Shown here one piece after another: positions 25,371-34,507 of a stretch of DNA of 64,000 nucleotides. A program made the translations under genes and the position numbers. The number at the start of each line of letters is the position of its first letter. The stretch's first letter is position 1. The notes under the pieces were generated by a model. That model was not told the DNA's origin and did no database searches. It saw only the letters and a list, made by a program, of their open reading frames with translations. This stretch comes from Sphaerisporangium fuscum. Its GTDB lineage: Bacteria; Actinomycetota; Actinomycetes; Streptosporangiales; Streptosporangiaceae. Location: the NCBI RefSeq assembly GCF_018531465.1, contig NZ_JAHDTF010000034.1, positions 1 through 64,000 of the forward strand. The letters run 5' to 3'.

Positions 25371-25575
25371 TCCACGGCCCCGTCCTGGCATCCCTCTCAT
25401 CCCAGGACGTTCACGGCATCTTGTGATCTTTGTCATAGATTAAAGCCTCTTGTCCGGTTCAATACCTAACAGGGTGCACGGGCCGGAAGTGCGTACTCTC
25501 CGGACCCAGGCCGTTCACAGAGAGCTGCACCCCGTTTCGTATGGTGGTCCTGAACCGATCACGAGGGAGGAACGC

Positions 25576-26955
25576 GTGCGCAGCCCATTCCTGATCGTCG
25601 CGAACCGGTTGCCCGTGGACAGGACCGTCGGCCCGGACGGCGCCGCCTCCTGGCGACGGAGCCCCGGCGGCCTGGTCACCGCGATAGCCCCCGTGATGCA
25701 GCGCCGCGACGGCGCGTGGCTCGGCTGGCACGGAGCCCCCGACGAGGAGCTCAAGCCCTTCGAGCACGACGGCATGAACCTCATCCCCGTCCCGCTGTCG
25801 GCGAGCGAGGTCGAGCTTTACTACGAGGGGTTCTCCAACGCCACCCTGTGGCCCCTGTACCACGACGTGGTCGCCCCGCCGGTGTTCTCCCGCGTGCTCT
25901 GGGACGCCTACCGCGCGGTCAACGAGCGCTTCGCCCGCGCCGCGGCCGACGCAGCCGCCGAGAACGCCGTGGTGTGGGTGCAGGACTACCAGCTGCAACT
26001 CGTCCCCGCCATGCTGCGGGCGCTGCGCCCCGACCTGAAGATCGGCTTCTTCCTGCACATCCCCTTCCCGCCCGCCGAGCTGTTCTGGCAGCTGCCGTGG
26101 CGGCGCGAGATCCTCGAAGGCCTGCTCGGCGCCGACCTCGTCGGTTTCCAGCGGCCCGGCGGCGCCTCCAACTTCATCCGGCTGTGCCGCCGCCAGCTCG
26201 GGCTGCAGAACCAGCGGCAGGAGCTGTTCCACGAGGGCCGCACGGTGCGGGCCGAGGCCTTCCCGATCTCGGTCGACTTCGCCGAGCTCGACACCCTCGT
26301 CCGCGAGCCGCACATCATCGCCCGCGCCAAGGAGATCCGCGCCGAGCTCGGCGAGCCCGAGCACGTCCTGCTCGGCGTCGACCGGCTCGACTACACCAAG
26401 GGCATCGGCCAGCGGCTGAAGGCGTTCGGCGAGCTGCTGGCCGACAAGGCCGTCAGCCCGGGGGAGGCGGTCTTCGTCCAGATCGCCACGCCCAGCAGGG
26501 AGCGCGTGGAGACCTATCGCAACCTGCGCGACGACATCGAGCTGCGGGTCGGCCGCATCAACGGGCAGTACGGCGTGCTCGGCGTGCCGCCGGTGAACTA
26601 CTTCCACCAGTCGTACGACCGCGAGGAGCTCGCCGCGATGTACTGCGCCGCCGACGTCATGGTCGTGACGCCGCTGCGCGACGGCATGAACCTCGTCGCC
26701 AAGGAGTACGTCGCCTGCCGGCACGACCTGGGCGGGGCGCTGGTGCTCAGCGAGTTCGCCGGGGCGGCCGACGAGCTGAAGCAGGCCTACCTGGTCAACC
26801 CCTACGACGTCGAGGGCCTCAAGCGGGCCATGGTCGCGGCCATGCGGGCGACGCCGCACGAGCTGTCGCGCCGCATGCGCTCGATGCGCCGCCGCGTGGC
26901 CACCTACAACGTCGACAGGTGGGCGGGGGACTTCCTCGCCGCCCTGGAACGCTGA
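25576..26955 (+). CDS. otsA: alpha,alpha-trehalose-phosphate synthase (UDP/GDP-glucose forming)
   Basis: 459 residues, GT20 family. It makes trehalose-6-phosphate from a nucleotide-glucose and glucose-6-phosphate. Visible signatures are FLIVANRLPVDR, RSPGGLVTA, WLGWHG, VVWVQDYQLQLVP, FFLHIPFPP, GVDRLDYTKGI with the phosphate/nucleotide-binding Arg and Lys, and VTPLRDGMNLVAKEYVA. GTG 25576 follows GGGAGG and is preferred over the longer open frame. No trehalose-6-phosphate phosphatase gene lies next to it. It converges with the DUF4235 gene. Confidence 0.96.
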   Translation: MRSPFLIVANRLPVDRTVGPDGAASWRRSPGGLVTAIAPVMQRRDGAWLGWHGAPDEELKPFEHDGMNLIPVPLSASEVELYYEGFSNATLWPLYHDVVAPPVFSRVLWDAYRAVNERFARAAADAAAENAVVWVQDYQLQLVPAMLRALRPDLKIGFFLHIPFPPAELFWQLPWRREILEGLLGADLVGFQRPGGASNFIRLCRRQLGLQNQRQELFHEGRTVRAEAFPISVDFAELDTLVREPHIIARAKEIRAELGEPEHVLLGVDRLDYTKGIGQRLKAFGELLADKAVSPGEAVFVQIATPSRERVETYRNLRDDIELRVGRINGQYGVLGVPPVNYFHQSYDREELAAMYCAADVMVVTPLRDGMNLVAKEYVACRHDLGGALVLSEFAGAADELKQAYLVNPYDVEGLKRAMVAAMRATPHELSRRMRSMRRRVATYNVDRWAGDFLAALER

Positions 26956-26956
26956 C

Positions 26957-26973
26957 CCGCCGCCCCGCGGCGG
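26957..26973. terminator. short GC hairpin between convergent genes
   Basis: CCGCCGC and GCGGCGG pair with a 3-nt loop just after the otsA stop. There is no T-tract; it may end both otsA and the facing DUF4235 gene. Confidence 0.4.
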
Positions 26974-26979
26974 CCCGGT

Positions 26980-27288
26980 TCAGGACTTGACGATCCGCTC
27001 GGCCTTGGCGGGCAGGGCCTTCCAGGCGCGGTACCGCCTGTGGGCCGAGCGGGTGGCGACGATGCGGGCGACCTCCATGCCGACGCCGAGCACCACCGCG
27101 AACCCCACGGCCTCGGCGAGGCCGGTCTCCAGCGAGTCGGAGTCGGCCGGGGGCTTCTTGCCCGTGGCCTTCTCCCAGCCGAACTCGATGGCCTTGCGTG
27201 TGACGAACCCCACCCCGAGCGCGACCACCGCGCCGATGAGCCGCCACGCCAGATCCGGCTTCTCCGTCTCCTCGGAACCGCCCGCCAT
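26980..27288 (-). CDS. DUF4235 membrane protein
   Basis: 102 residues. It has a charged N-terminus, a first hydrophobic helix (WRLIGAVVALGVGFVTRKA), a GWEKATGKKPP linker, and a second helix (LAEAVGFAVVLGVGMEVARIVATR) followed by a basic tail. This two-helix layout with the conserved WEKATGKKPP is typical of DUF4235. Function is unknown. It is divergent from valS with a 78-bp gap. Confidence 0.9.
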   Translation of the reverse strand: MAGGSEETEKPDLAWRLIGAVVALGVGFVTRKAIEFGWEKATGKKPPADSDSLETGLAEAVGFAVVLGVGMEVARIVATRSAHRRYRAWKALPAKAERIVKS

Positions 27289-27366
27289 GATCTCTCCCCT
27301 CGTCGATCTACCAGAACCCTAGTCTGCCGTGCCGGGCGGCACCGTCACGCCATACCATAGGGCGCC

Positions 27367-29916
27367 ATGACCCAACAGCGACCGCGCCATGCCACCGTTC
27401 CCGAAAGACCCTCCCTCGACGGTCTGGAGCAGGTATGGGTAGCCCGCTGGGAGTCGGGCGGCACCTACCGGTTCGACCGCTCCAAGACGCGCGAGCAGGT
27501 GTACTCCATCGACACGCCGCCGCCCACCGTCTCCGGATCGCTGCACGTCGGCCACGTCTTCTCCTACACCCACACCGACACGATCGCCCGCTTCCAGCGC
27601 ATGCGCGGCCGTGAGGTCTTCTACCCCATGGGCTGGGACGACAACGGCCTGCCCACCGAGCGGCGCGTGCAGAACCACTTCGGCGTGCGCTGCGACCCCT
27701 CCCTGCCGTACGACCCCGGCTTCGAGCCGCCCGCCAAGCCCGACCCCAAGCGGCAGGTGCCCGTCTCGCGCCGCAACTTCATCGAGCTGTGCGTGCGGCT
27801 GACCCAGGAGGACGAGAAGGCCTTCGAGGCGCTCTGGCGCCACCTCGGGCTCTCGGTCGACTGGTCGCTCACCTACGCCACCATCGACGACGCCTCCCGA
27901 GCCGCCTCCCAGCGGGCCTTCCTGCGCAACCTCGCCAGGGGAGAGGCCTACGTCTCCGAGGCGCCCACCCTCTGGGACGTCACCTTCCGCACCGCCGTCG
28001 CCCAGGCCGAGCTGGAGGACCGCGAGTGGCCGGGCGCGTTCCACCGCGTGCGGTTCGGCGGCGTCCCCGGCACCGACCACGCCGGCGGCGTCCACATCGA
28101 GACCACCAGGCCCGAGCTGATCCCGGCCTGCGTGGCGCTGGTCGCCCACCCCGACGACGAGCGCTACCGGCCGCTGTTCGGCTCCACCGTCACCACGCCG
28201 ATCTTCGGCGTCGAGGTGCCCGTGGTGCCCCACCACCTCGCCGAGCGCGACAAGGGCTCCGGCATCGCGATGATCTGCACCTTCGGCGACCTCACCGACG
28301 TCGTGTGGTGGCGTGAGCTCGACCTGCCGACCCGCCCGGTGATCGGCTGGGACGGCCGCCTGCTGCCCGAGCCGCCCGACGGCGTCCCCGCCGGGCCGTA
28401 CGCCGAGCTGGCCGGCAAGACCGTCCACAGCGCCCGCGAGCGCATCGTCGAGATGCTCCGCGAGTCCGGCGACCTCGACGGCGAGCCACGGAAGATCTCC
28501 CGGCCGGTCAAGTTCTACGAGAAGGGCGACCGGCCCCTGGAGATCGTCACGACCCGCCAGTGGTACATCCGCAACGGCGGGCGCGACGCCGGGCTGCGGG
28601 AGGCGCTGGTCGGGCGCGGCGAGGAACTCGTCTGGCACCCGCCGCACATGCGCGTGCGCTACGAGAACTGGGTGCGGGGCCTGGCCGGCGACTGGCTGAT
28701 CTCCCGCCAGCGGTTCTTCGGCGTGCCGATCCCCGTCTGGTACCCCCTCGACGCCGAGGGGCAGCCGATCTACGACAGTCCCATCCCCGCGTCCGAGGAG
28801 ACCCTGCCGGTCGACCCCTCCAGCGACGTGCCGCCCGGCTACGCCGAGGACCAGCGGGGCAAGCCGTTCGGCTTCGCCGCCGACCCCGACGTCATGGACA
28901 CCTGGGCGACCTCGTCGCTGTCGCCGCAGATCATCTCCGGCTGGGAGCGCGACCCCGACCTGTTCGGGCGGGTCTTCCCCATGGACCTGCGCCCGCAGGC
29001 CCACGAGATCATCCGCACCTGGCTGTTCTCGTCGGTGGTCCGGTCCCACCTGGAGCACGACGTGCTGCCCTGGAGGCACGCCGCGATCTCCGGGTGGATC
29101 CTCGACCCCGACCGCAAGAAGATGTCCAAGTCCAAGGGCAACGTCGTGACGCCGATGGGGCTGCTGGAGGAGTACGGCTCCGACGCCGTCCGCTACTGGG
29201 CGGCCAGCGGGCGTCCCGGCACCGACACCGCCTTCGACACCGGGCAGATCAAGGTCGGCCGCCGCCTGGCCATCAAGATCCTCAACGCCTCGAAGTTCGT
29301 CCTCGGCCTGGGCGAGGCCGAGGGCCCGGTCACCGAGGCCCTCGACTCCTCCATGCTCGCCCGGCTCGCCGGGGTCGTCGACGACGCCACGGCCGCCTTC
29401 GAGGCCTACGACTACACGCGGGCCCTCGAGGGCGCCGAGAGGTTCTTCTGGGAGTTCTGCGACGACTACCTGGAGCTGGTCAAGGCGCGGGCGTACGGCG
29501 AGGGTGCCGGGGCGCACTCGGCCCGCGCCGCGCTGCGCCAGGCGCTCGACGTCCTGCTGAGGCTGTTCGCGCCGTTCCTGCCGTTCGTCACCGAGGAGGT
29601 GTGGTCGTGGTGGCGCGACGGTTCGGTCCACCGCGCCGCCTGGCCCTCGGCGGCGGAGCTCGCCTCCTCCGGCGACCCGGAGGTGCTCCCGGCGGTGTCG
29701 GAGGTGCTGCGCGAGGTCCGCAAGGCCAAGTCGTCGGCGAAGCTGTCCATGCGCGCCGAGGTGTCGCGGCTGGTCGTGGCGGGCGCCGGGGCGGGCCTGG
29801 TCCGGCACGCCCAGGACGACCTGTGCGCGGCCGGGGTGGTGGAGGAGTTCGTCGTCTCCCCGGGCGGCGGCGAGCTCGCGGTCGAGGTCACCCTCGCCGC
29901 GGCCACGCCCGCGTAA
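27367..29916 (+). CDS. valS: valine--tRNA ligase
   Basis: 849 residues. Class I synthetase with HVGH (HIGH motif) at 60-63 and KMSKS at 585-589. The inserted CP1 editing domain carries GTDHAGGVHIETTRPEL. The C-terminus has the anticodon-binding helical domain. The long coiled-coil arm of E. coli ValS (951 residues) is short or absent. The N-terminus (DTPPPTVSGSLHVGHVFSYTHTD, WDDNGLPTERRVQNHFG) belongs to the shorter subtype found in some actinobacteria, as I recall. TACCAT lies 8 nt before the ATG, and no ribosome-binding site is seen, so the start may be leaderless. Confidence 0.95.
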   Translation: MTQQRPRHATVPERPSLDGLEQVWVARWESGGTYRFDRSKTREQVYSIDTPPPTVSGSLHVGHVFSYTHTDTIARFQRMRGREVFYPMGWDDNGLPTERRVQNHFGVRCDPSLPYDPGFEPPAKPDPKRQVPVSRRNFIELCVRLTQEDEKAFEALWRHLGLSVDWSLTYATIDDASRAASQRAFLRNLARGEAYVSEAPTLWDVTFRTAVAQAELEDREWPGAFHRVRFGGVPGTDHAGGVHIETTRPELIPACVALVAHPDDERYRPLFGSTVTTPIFGVEVPVVPHHLAERDKGSGIAMICTFGDLTDVVWWRELDLPTRPVIGWDGRLLPEPPDGVPAGPYAELAGKTVHSARERIVEMLRESGDLDGEPRKISRPVKFYEKGDRPLEIVTTRQWYIRNGGRDAGLREALVGRGEELVWHPPHMRVRYENWVRGLAGDWLISRQRFFGVPIPVWYPLDAEGQPIYDSPIPASEETLPVDPSSDVPPGYAEDQRGKPFGFAADPDVMDTWATSSLSPQIISGWERDPDLFGRVFPMDLRPQAHEIIRTWLFSSVVRSHLEHDVLPWRHAAISGWILDPDRKKMSKSKGNVVTPMGLLEEYGSDAVRYWAASGRPGTDTAFDTGQIKVGRRLAIKILNASKFVLGLGEAEGPVTEALDSSMLARLAGVVDDATAAFEAYDYTRALEGAERFFWEFCDDYLELVKARAYGEGAGAHSARAALRQALDVLLRLFAPFLPFVTEEVWSWWRDGSVHRAAWPSAAELASSGDPEVLPAVSEVLREVRKAKSSAKLSMRAEVSRLVVAGAGAGLVRHAQDDLCAAGVVEEFVVSPGGGELAVEVTLAAATPA

Positions 29917-30051
29917 AGCCCGCAGGTAGCATACGGATAGTTCCCCCATTTCTCTGCGAGCGGGACGAATCCGCTGGCAGGGGAATGGGGAGAAAACAGA
30001 CCGGGGCTTGAACCCGCGCGTAACGTGCGCGCGTTCGGCCGCCTGACGTGC

Positions 30052-30057
30052 CAGTCT
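30052..30057 (+). promoter_or_regulatory. -10-like element 6 nt before a start codon
   Basis: CAGTCT lies 6 nt before the GTG at 30064. The GGAGGG between them is too close to serve as a Shine-Dalgarno, so a leaderless start is likely. Confidence 0.4.
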
Positions 30058-30063
30058 GGAGGG

Positions 30064-31263
30064 GTGATCGCGGAAAAGGAGAGCGACGAGCGGAACGTGC
30101 CACGGGTGCTTTCGGTGCTCGCGGCGTGGAGCTGGCGGCTGATCGTCATCGGCGTGGTGGTCTACTTCACCAGCCAGATCATCGTCCATCTCAGCTTCGT
30201 CGCGCTGCCGGTGGCGGTCGCCCTCCTCCTCACCGCCCTGCTGTTCCCGCTCACCCGGCGGCTGCGCGAGGCGGGCCTTCGCCCGATCTGGGCGACGTGG
30301 ATCACGATGCTGTTCTCCTTCGCCGTCCTGGTCGTCGTCGGGTTCATCATCGGCAATCGGGCCAACGAGGAGTTCCCGCGGCTCGCCGAGCAGGTCAGCA
30401 AGACCTCCCGTGAGGTGCAGAACTGGCTGCTGACCGGGCCCTTCCACCTCAAGGAGGCCCAGCTCGGCGACATGGCCGACGAGGTGGTCCGGCAGTTCAA
30501 CGCCCAGCGCAGCGCGATCACCAGCGCGCTGCTGTCCACCGCCGCCACCTTCATCGAGGTGCTCACCTCGATCGTCCTGCTGCTGTTCATCACCTTCTTC
30601 CTGCTCAAGGACGGCGAGCAGATCTGGTCGTGGTTCCTGCGCGCCTTCGGCTCGGCCGCGCCGCGCGTCGACCGCGCCGGCCGCGCCGCCTGGCACACCC
30701 TCTCGCAGTACATCCACGGCACCGTCATCGTCGCGGCCATCCACGGACTGGTCATCGGCGTCGTGCTGTTCGGCATGGGGGTGCCGCTGTGGGCGCCGCT
30801 GGCGGTGCTGATCTTCCTGGCGAGCTTCATCCCGATCGTCGGCATCTTCATCGCCGGCGGCCTCGCCACACTGGTGACGCTCGGCGCCAAGGGCCCCATC
30901 CTCGCCCTGGTGTTCCTCGGCATCCTGGTGGTGGAGCAGCAACTGGAGAACCACGTGCTCCAGCCGCTCATCGTCGGCCGCGCCGTGAAGTTCCACCCGC
31001 TCGCGATCATCATCGTGCTCGCCGTCGGGGGCATCCTCGGCGGCATCGCGGGCGCGGCGATCGCCGTCCCCGTCGCGGCGGTGGTCTACCGCGCCATCCC
31101 CGAGCTGCGCAGAAAGCCCCCCGAGCTGCCCCCCGGCGCCCCGCAGGAGCCCGCCTCCGAGGAGCACCCGGCGACCGCCCCGGGCGGTCCGCCGCGCCCC
31201 CGTTCACACGAGGGGAACGCCGCTGACGCCGGGAAGGACGTGTCGGCCCAGCACAGCGGGTAA
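30064..31263 (+). CDS. AI-2E family transporter (TqsA/PerM-like)
   Basis: 399 residues from GTG 30064. There are about eight hydrophobic segments with a soluble loop (about 95-160) in the middle, LLLFITFFLLKDGEQIW, VPLWAPLAVLIFLASFIPIVG and VEQQLENHVLQPLIVGRAVKFHPL, all characteristic of the family. A Pro-rich hydrophilic tail of about 50 residues ends it. Members export various small solutes or act in Na+/H+ exchange; the name does not prove autoinducer transport here. It stands alone between valS and dut. Confidence 0.9.
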   Translation: MIAEKESDERNVPRVLSVLAAWSWRLIVIGVVVYFTSQIIVHLSFVALPVAVALLLTALLFPLTRRLREAGLRPIWATWITMLFSFAVLVVVGFIIGNRANEEFPRLAEQVSKTSREVQNWLLTGPFHLKEAQLGDMADEVVRQFNAQRSAITSALLSTAATFIEVLTSIVLLLFITFFLLKDGEQIWSWFLRAFGSAAPRVDRAGRAAWHTLSQYIHGTVIVAAIHGLVIGVVLFGMGVPLWAPLAVLIFLASFIPIVGIFIAGGLATLVTLGAKGPILALVFLGILVVEQQLENHVLQPLIVGRAVKFHPLAIIIVLAVGGILGGIAGAAIAVPVAAVVYRAIPELRRKPPELPPGAPQEPASEEHPATAPGGPPRPRSHEGNAADAGKDVSAQHSG

Positions 31264-31348
31264 GGTCTCCCTTCGTGACTCGTTGCGCACCCGTCCGTCC
31301 CCGGCCGAGCCGAGGGCGTAGCTTGAGGCTGAGGGCCGAGGTGAATCG

Positions 31349-31783
31349 ATGATCGAGGTGCTGATCCAGCGACTCGACCCCGGGCTGCCGCTCCCGTCGT
31401 ACGCCCATCCCGGCGACGCGGGGGCCGACCTCTACGCCGCCGAGGACGTCGAGCTCCTGCCGGGCGAGCGAGCCGTGGTGGGCACGGGGGTCGCCATCGC
31501 GCTGCCCGACGGGTACGCCGCGTTCGTGCACCCCCGCTCGGGCCTGGCGGCGGCGTTCGGGGTCACACTGGTGAACGCCCCGGGCACCGTCGACGCGGGC
31601 TACCGCGGCGAGATCAAGGTGACCCTGCTGAACACCGACGCCAAGGACGCCGTACGTCTGCGCCGCGGCGACCGGATCGCCCAGCTCGTCGTCCAGCGCG
31701 TCGAGAAGGCGGCTTTCTACGAGGTGGAACGGCTCCCCGGGTCCGTGCGCGGCGCCGGCGGGTTCGGTTCCACCGGCCGATGA
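31349..31783 (+). CDS. dut: dUTP diphosphatase
   Basis: 144 residues, trimeric dUTPase family. Motifs in order: AGADLYA (1), HPRSGLAAAFGVTLVN (2 and start of 3), GTVDAGYRGEIKV (3), RGDRIAQLVVQ (4) and RGAGGFGSTGR (5, which folds over the active site). It hydrolyses dUTP to dUMP, keeping uracil out of DNA and feeding dTMP synthesis. GAGG upstream of the ATG is a suitable ribosome-binding site. It heads a run of same-strand genes (DUF3710, OB fold, DUF3159) that accompany dut in many actinomycetes. Confidence 0.97.
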   Translation: MIEVLIQRLDPGLPLPSYAHPGDAGADLYAAEDVELLPGERAVVGTGVAIALPDGYAAFVHPRSGLAAAFGVTLVNAPGTVDAGYRGEIKVTLLNTDAKDAVRLRRGDRIAQLVVQRVEKAAFYEVERLPGSVRGAGGFGSTGR

Positions 31784-31841
31784 TCTAGTGCGTCGCCCTC
31801 GGGACGCCCGGGGGCCCGCAGCGATAAGGAGTGTGAAGGAC

Positions 31842-32513
31842 GTGTTCCGACGCCGCCGTCATGCCGAAGCGGAGGAGACGGCACCCGCCACCGGCACCGC
31901 GCCGGTTCCTCAGCGCGAGTCGGGACCCTGGGACGCCGAAGAGCCCCACCCCGACACCGAGCGGGTCGACCTCGGCGGCCTCCGGCTGCCCATCGGCCCC
32001 GGCTTCGAGGTGCAGCTGAACGTCGCCGGCGACCAGATCGTCGGCGCCGTGGTGCTGGTCGACGAGAGCGCCCTGCAACTGCACGCGTTCGCCGCCCCGA
32101 AGAAGAGCGGCATCTGGGACGAGGTGCGCGCCGAGCTCGCCCGCGAGCTGAGTGCCGCCGGCGGATCCTGCGAGGAGCGCGAGGGGCCCTTCGGCACCGA
32201 GCTCGCCGCCGAGATCCAGCAGGAGGGCACCGCCCAGCCCGTCCGGTTCATCGGCGTCGACGGGCCGCGCTGGTTCCTGCGGTGCGTCATCAGCGGCCGC
32301 GCCATCGCCGACCCCGGGGCCGCCGAGATCCTCGAGGGCGTCGTCCGCGACGTCGTGGTGGTGCGCGGCGACCAGCCGATGGCCCCCAAGGACCCCATCG
32401 AGCTGCGCCTGCCCGCCGAGGCCCGTCACGCCGTGGACCAGCACGCCGAGGGGGAGCAGAAGCCCGACCTGAACCCGTTCGAACGCGGCCCGGAAATCAG
32501 CGAGATTCGCTGA
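31842..32513 (+). CDS. DUF3710 protein
   Basis: 223 residues from GTG 31842, which lies 10 nt after AAGGAG; earlier in-frame starts sit on top of that site. The N-terminus FRRRRHAEAEE matches the basic start of DUF3710 proteins. The body has RVDLGGLRLPIGPGFEVQLN, LHAFAAPKKSGIWDEVRAEL and GVDGPRWFLRCVISGRA. Function is unknown; the family is actinobacterial and sits with dut. Same-strand neighbours suggest one transcript with the genes to 33754. Confidence 0.93.
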   Translation: MFRRRRHAEAEETAPATGTAPVPQRESGPWDAEEPHPDTERVDLGGLRLPIGPGFEVQLNVAGDQIVGAVVLVDESALQLHAFAAPKKSGIWDEVRAELARELSAAGGSCEEREGPFGTELAAEIQQEGTAQPVRFIGVDGPRWFLRCVISGRAIADPGAAEILEGVVRDVVVVRGDQPMAPKDPIELRLPAEARHAVDQHAEGEQKPDLNPFERGPEISEIR

Positions 32514-32573
32514 CGTAAGCTGCGGGTGTGGAGCGCAGGCATCCCCACAGGGCTCCCGAGGAGTGAGCGAGAG

Positions 32574-32966
32574 ATGAGTACGGCAGAGCCCGTCAAACGC
32601 CGCGGGCTGCGCGGCTTCCTACGGCGGCTGACCGAGAGCCAGGCCGAGCTGGAGGCCGAGGAGCTCCAGGAGGACCTCGACCGGTACGGGGCGACGCCCA
32701 TCGCCTCCTGTGGCCAGCGCAAGAGGTTCTGCGTCAAGGGCACCCTCCGGACGGTGACCCTGCGTCCCAGGGGCGGCGTGCCGTCCCTGGAGGCCGAGCT
32801 GTACGACGGTTCGGACGTCATCGACCTGGTCTGGCTCGGCCGCCGAAGGATCATCGGCATCGAACCCGGCAGGGTCGTGCGCGCCGAAGGGCTGGTCAGC
32901 ATCCAGGACGGCCGTAAGGTGATGTTCAACCCCCGCTACGAACTGCGGCCGGCGAGCGGCCAGTGA
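32574..32966 (+). CDS. OB-fold nucleic-acid-binding domain protein
   Basis: 130 residues from ATG 32574, 9 nt after GAGGAG. A helical basic N-terminus (RGLRGFLRRLTESQAELEAEEL) precedes an OB fold: RFCVKGTLRTVTLRPRGGVPSLEAELYDGSDVIDLVWLG, then GIEPGRVVRAEGLVSIQDGRKVMFNPRYEL. It resembles the anticodon/RecG-type OB fold. A role in DNA or RNA binding is inferred from the fold only. It overlaps DUF3159 by 4 nt (GTGA). Confidence 0.9.
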   Translation: MSTAEPVKRRGLRGFLRRLTESQAELEAEELQEDLDRYGATPIASCGQRKRFCVKGTLRTVTLRPRGGVPSLEAELYDGSDVIDLVWLGRRRIIGIEPGRVVRAEGLVSIQDGRKVMFNPRYELRPASGQ

Positions 32967-33754
32967 CCGCGGTCCCGTCCGGCGAGGAGGCCGATCAGCA
33001 TGAGGCGTCGACGCGCCACCGAGTCACCGGCGACGAGGTCGCCCCTGCGGACCGGCCCGAGGGGGCCGAGGTGAGCGGGGTGCCGTCCGACGCCGTGGCC
33101 GCCGAGGAGGCCGCCCACGACACCGTGGAGGCCGCCGTCCGGGCCCAGCTGTCCAAGGCGCTCGGCGGCGTGCGCGGCATCGTCGAGGCGGCCGTGCCCA
33201 CGGTGGCGTTCACGATCACCTGGATCGTCACCGAGCAGCTCAAGACCTCGCTGATGATCAGCATCGGGGTGGCGGTCCTGCTGCTGATCGTGCGGCTGGC
33301 CCAGCGCTCCACGCCGCAGTTCGTCCTCAACAGCCTCGTCGCGATCGGCATCGGCGCGTTCTTCGCCACCCGCTCCGGCGCGGCCAAGGACGTCTTCCTG
33401 CCCGGCATCCTCTACAACGGCGCCTACGCGGCGGCCATGGTGCTGTCGGTCGTCGTGCGCTGGCCGGTGGTCGGGTTCCTGATCGGCTCCATGACCGGCG
33501 ACCCCACCGGGTGGCGCAAGGACCCCGGCATCGTCCGGCTGTGCTCGCGGCTCACCTGGCTGCTGATCCTGCCGTGCCTGCTGCGGGTGGTCGTCCAGCT
33601 GCCGCTCTACTACGCCGACCAGGTGGCCGCCCTCGGCGTCGCCAAGGTCGTGCTCGGGTGGCCCTTCCAGGTCGCCGCGCTCGCCGCCATGGTGTGGGTG
33701 CTGGCCAGGGGCCGCACCCCGATCACGGCCAGGACGCCGACTCCGGGCGCCTGA
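32963..33754 (+). CDS. DUF3159 membrane protein
   Basis: 263 residues. An acidic, polar first 55 residues precede about six hydrophobic segments starting at GIVEAAVPTVAFTITWIV. Family features are the STPQFVLNSLVAIGIGAFFA, GILYNGAYAAAMVLS and MTGDPTGWRKDP stretches. Function is unknown. Start GTG overlaps the OB-fold stop. The next gene faces it, with a strong hairpin between. Confidence 0.92.
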   Translation: MTAVPSGEEADQHEASTRHRVTGDEVAPADRPEGAEVSGVPSDAVAAEEAAHDTVEAAVRAQLSKALGGVRGIVEAAVPTVAFTITWIVTEQLKTSLMISIGVAVLLLIVRLAQRSTPQFVLNSLVAIGIGAFFATRSGAAKDVFLPGILYNGAYAAAMVLSVVVRWPVVGFLIGSMTGDPTGWRKDPGIVRLCSRLTWLLILPCLLRVVVQLPLYYADQVAALGVAKVVLGWPFQVAALAAMVWVLARGRTPITARTPTPGA

Positions 33755-33772
33755 GCCCCTCCTTCAGCACGA

Positions 33773-33799
33773 ACGGCCCCGCGCGATGCGCGGGGCCGT
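33773..33799. terminator. bidirectional hairpin terminator
   Basis: A perfect 12-bp GC-rich stem (ACGGCCCCGCGC with its complement) and a 3-nt loop sit between the DUF3159 stop and the facing trkA-type gene. It lacks a T-tract, as is common in actinomycetes. Confidence 0.75.
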
Positions 33800-33814
33800 C
33801 GCCGTTCTCGCCGG

Positions 33815-34507
33815 TCAGGTGGCGGAGCCGCGCGGCTCCGACGGGCGCGAGTGCGGGGCGAGCAGGTGGGCGAGCTCCTGCTCGACCTCCTGGCTGGCCA
33901 CGAACAGCAGCTCGTCGCCCGCCTCCAGGGGGTCGTCGTCGGACGGCACGAGGACGCGGCCCTCGCGGAGGATCGCCACCAGGGCGGCGTCCTGCGGCCA
34001 GGGCACCGACCCGGCCCGCTGCCCGACGACGGGGGCGTCCTCGGGGAGGGTGAGCTCGACGAGGTTGGCCTGGCCCTGCCGGAACGTCATCAGGCGCACC
34101 AGGTCACCGACGCTGACGGCCTCCTCGACCAGGGCCGACAGCAGGCGCGGCGTGGAGACCGCCACGTCGACGCCCCAGGACTCGTTGAACAGCCACTCGT
34201 TCTTCGGGTGGTTGATGCGGGCGACCACCCGGGGGACGCCGTACTCGGTCTTGGCCAGCAGCGACACCACGAGGTTGACCTTGTCGTCGCCGGTCGAGGC
34301 GATCATGACGTGGCAGTTGTTCAGCCCGGCCTCGTCGAGGGAGGAGATCTCGCAGGCGTCGGCCAGCAGCCACTCGGCCCGCGGCACGCTGTCGATCTTG
34401 ATGGCCTTGGGGTCGCTGTCGATGAGGAGGACCTCGTGGCCGTTCTCCAGAAGCTCCTGGGCGATGGAACGGCCGACAGCCCCCGCGCCCGCGATCGTGA
34501 CGCGCAT
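33815..34507 (-). CDS. TrkA-type K+ regulatory (RCK) protein
   Basis: 230 residues. The N-terminal RCK/TrkA_N Rossmann domain has MRVTIAGAGAVGRSIAQELL, LLIDSDP and ADACEISSLDEAGL. The C-terminal TrkA_C part has RQGQANLVELTLPEDAPVVGQ and EAGDELLFVAS. It binds nucleotide and gates K+ transporters or channels. ATG 34507 overlaps the preceding stop by 1 nt (TGATG). With its paralogue upstream it forms a pair; the presumed transporter is the divergent APC permease. Confidence 0.93.
   Translation of the reverse strand: MRVTIAGAGAVGRSIAQELLENGHEVLLIDSDPKAIKIDSVPRAEWLLADACEISSLDEAGLNNCHVMIASTGDDKVNLVVSLLAKTEYGVPRVVARINHPKNEWLFNESWGVDVAVSTPRLLSALVEEAVSVGDLVRLMTFRQGQANLVELTLPEDAPVVGQRAGSVPWPQDAALVAILREGRVLVPSDDDPLEAGDELLFVASQEVEQELAHLLAPHSRPSEPRGSAT

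Noticed and set aside
27319..31167. 1282-codon open frame antisense to valS and the AI-2E transporter
   Set aside because: Composition is a mirror of third-position GC bias; no domain is visible.
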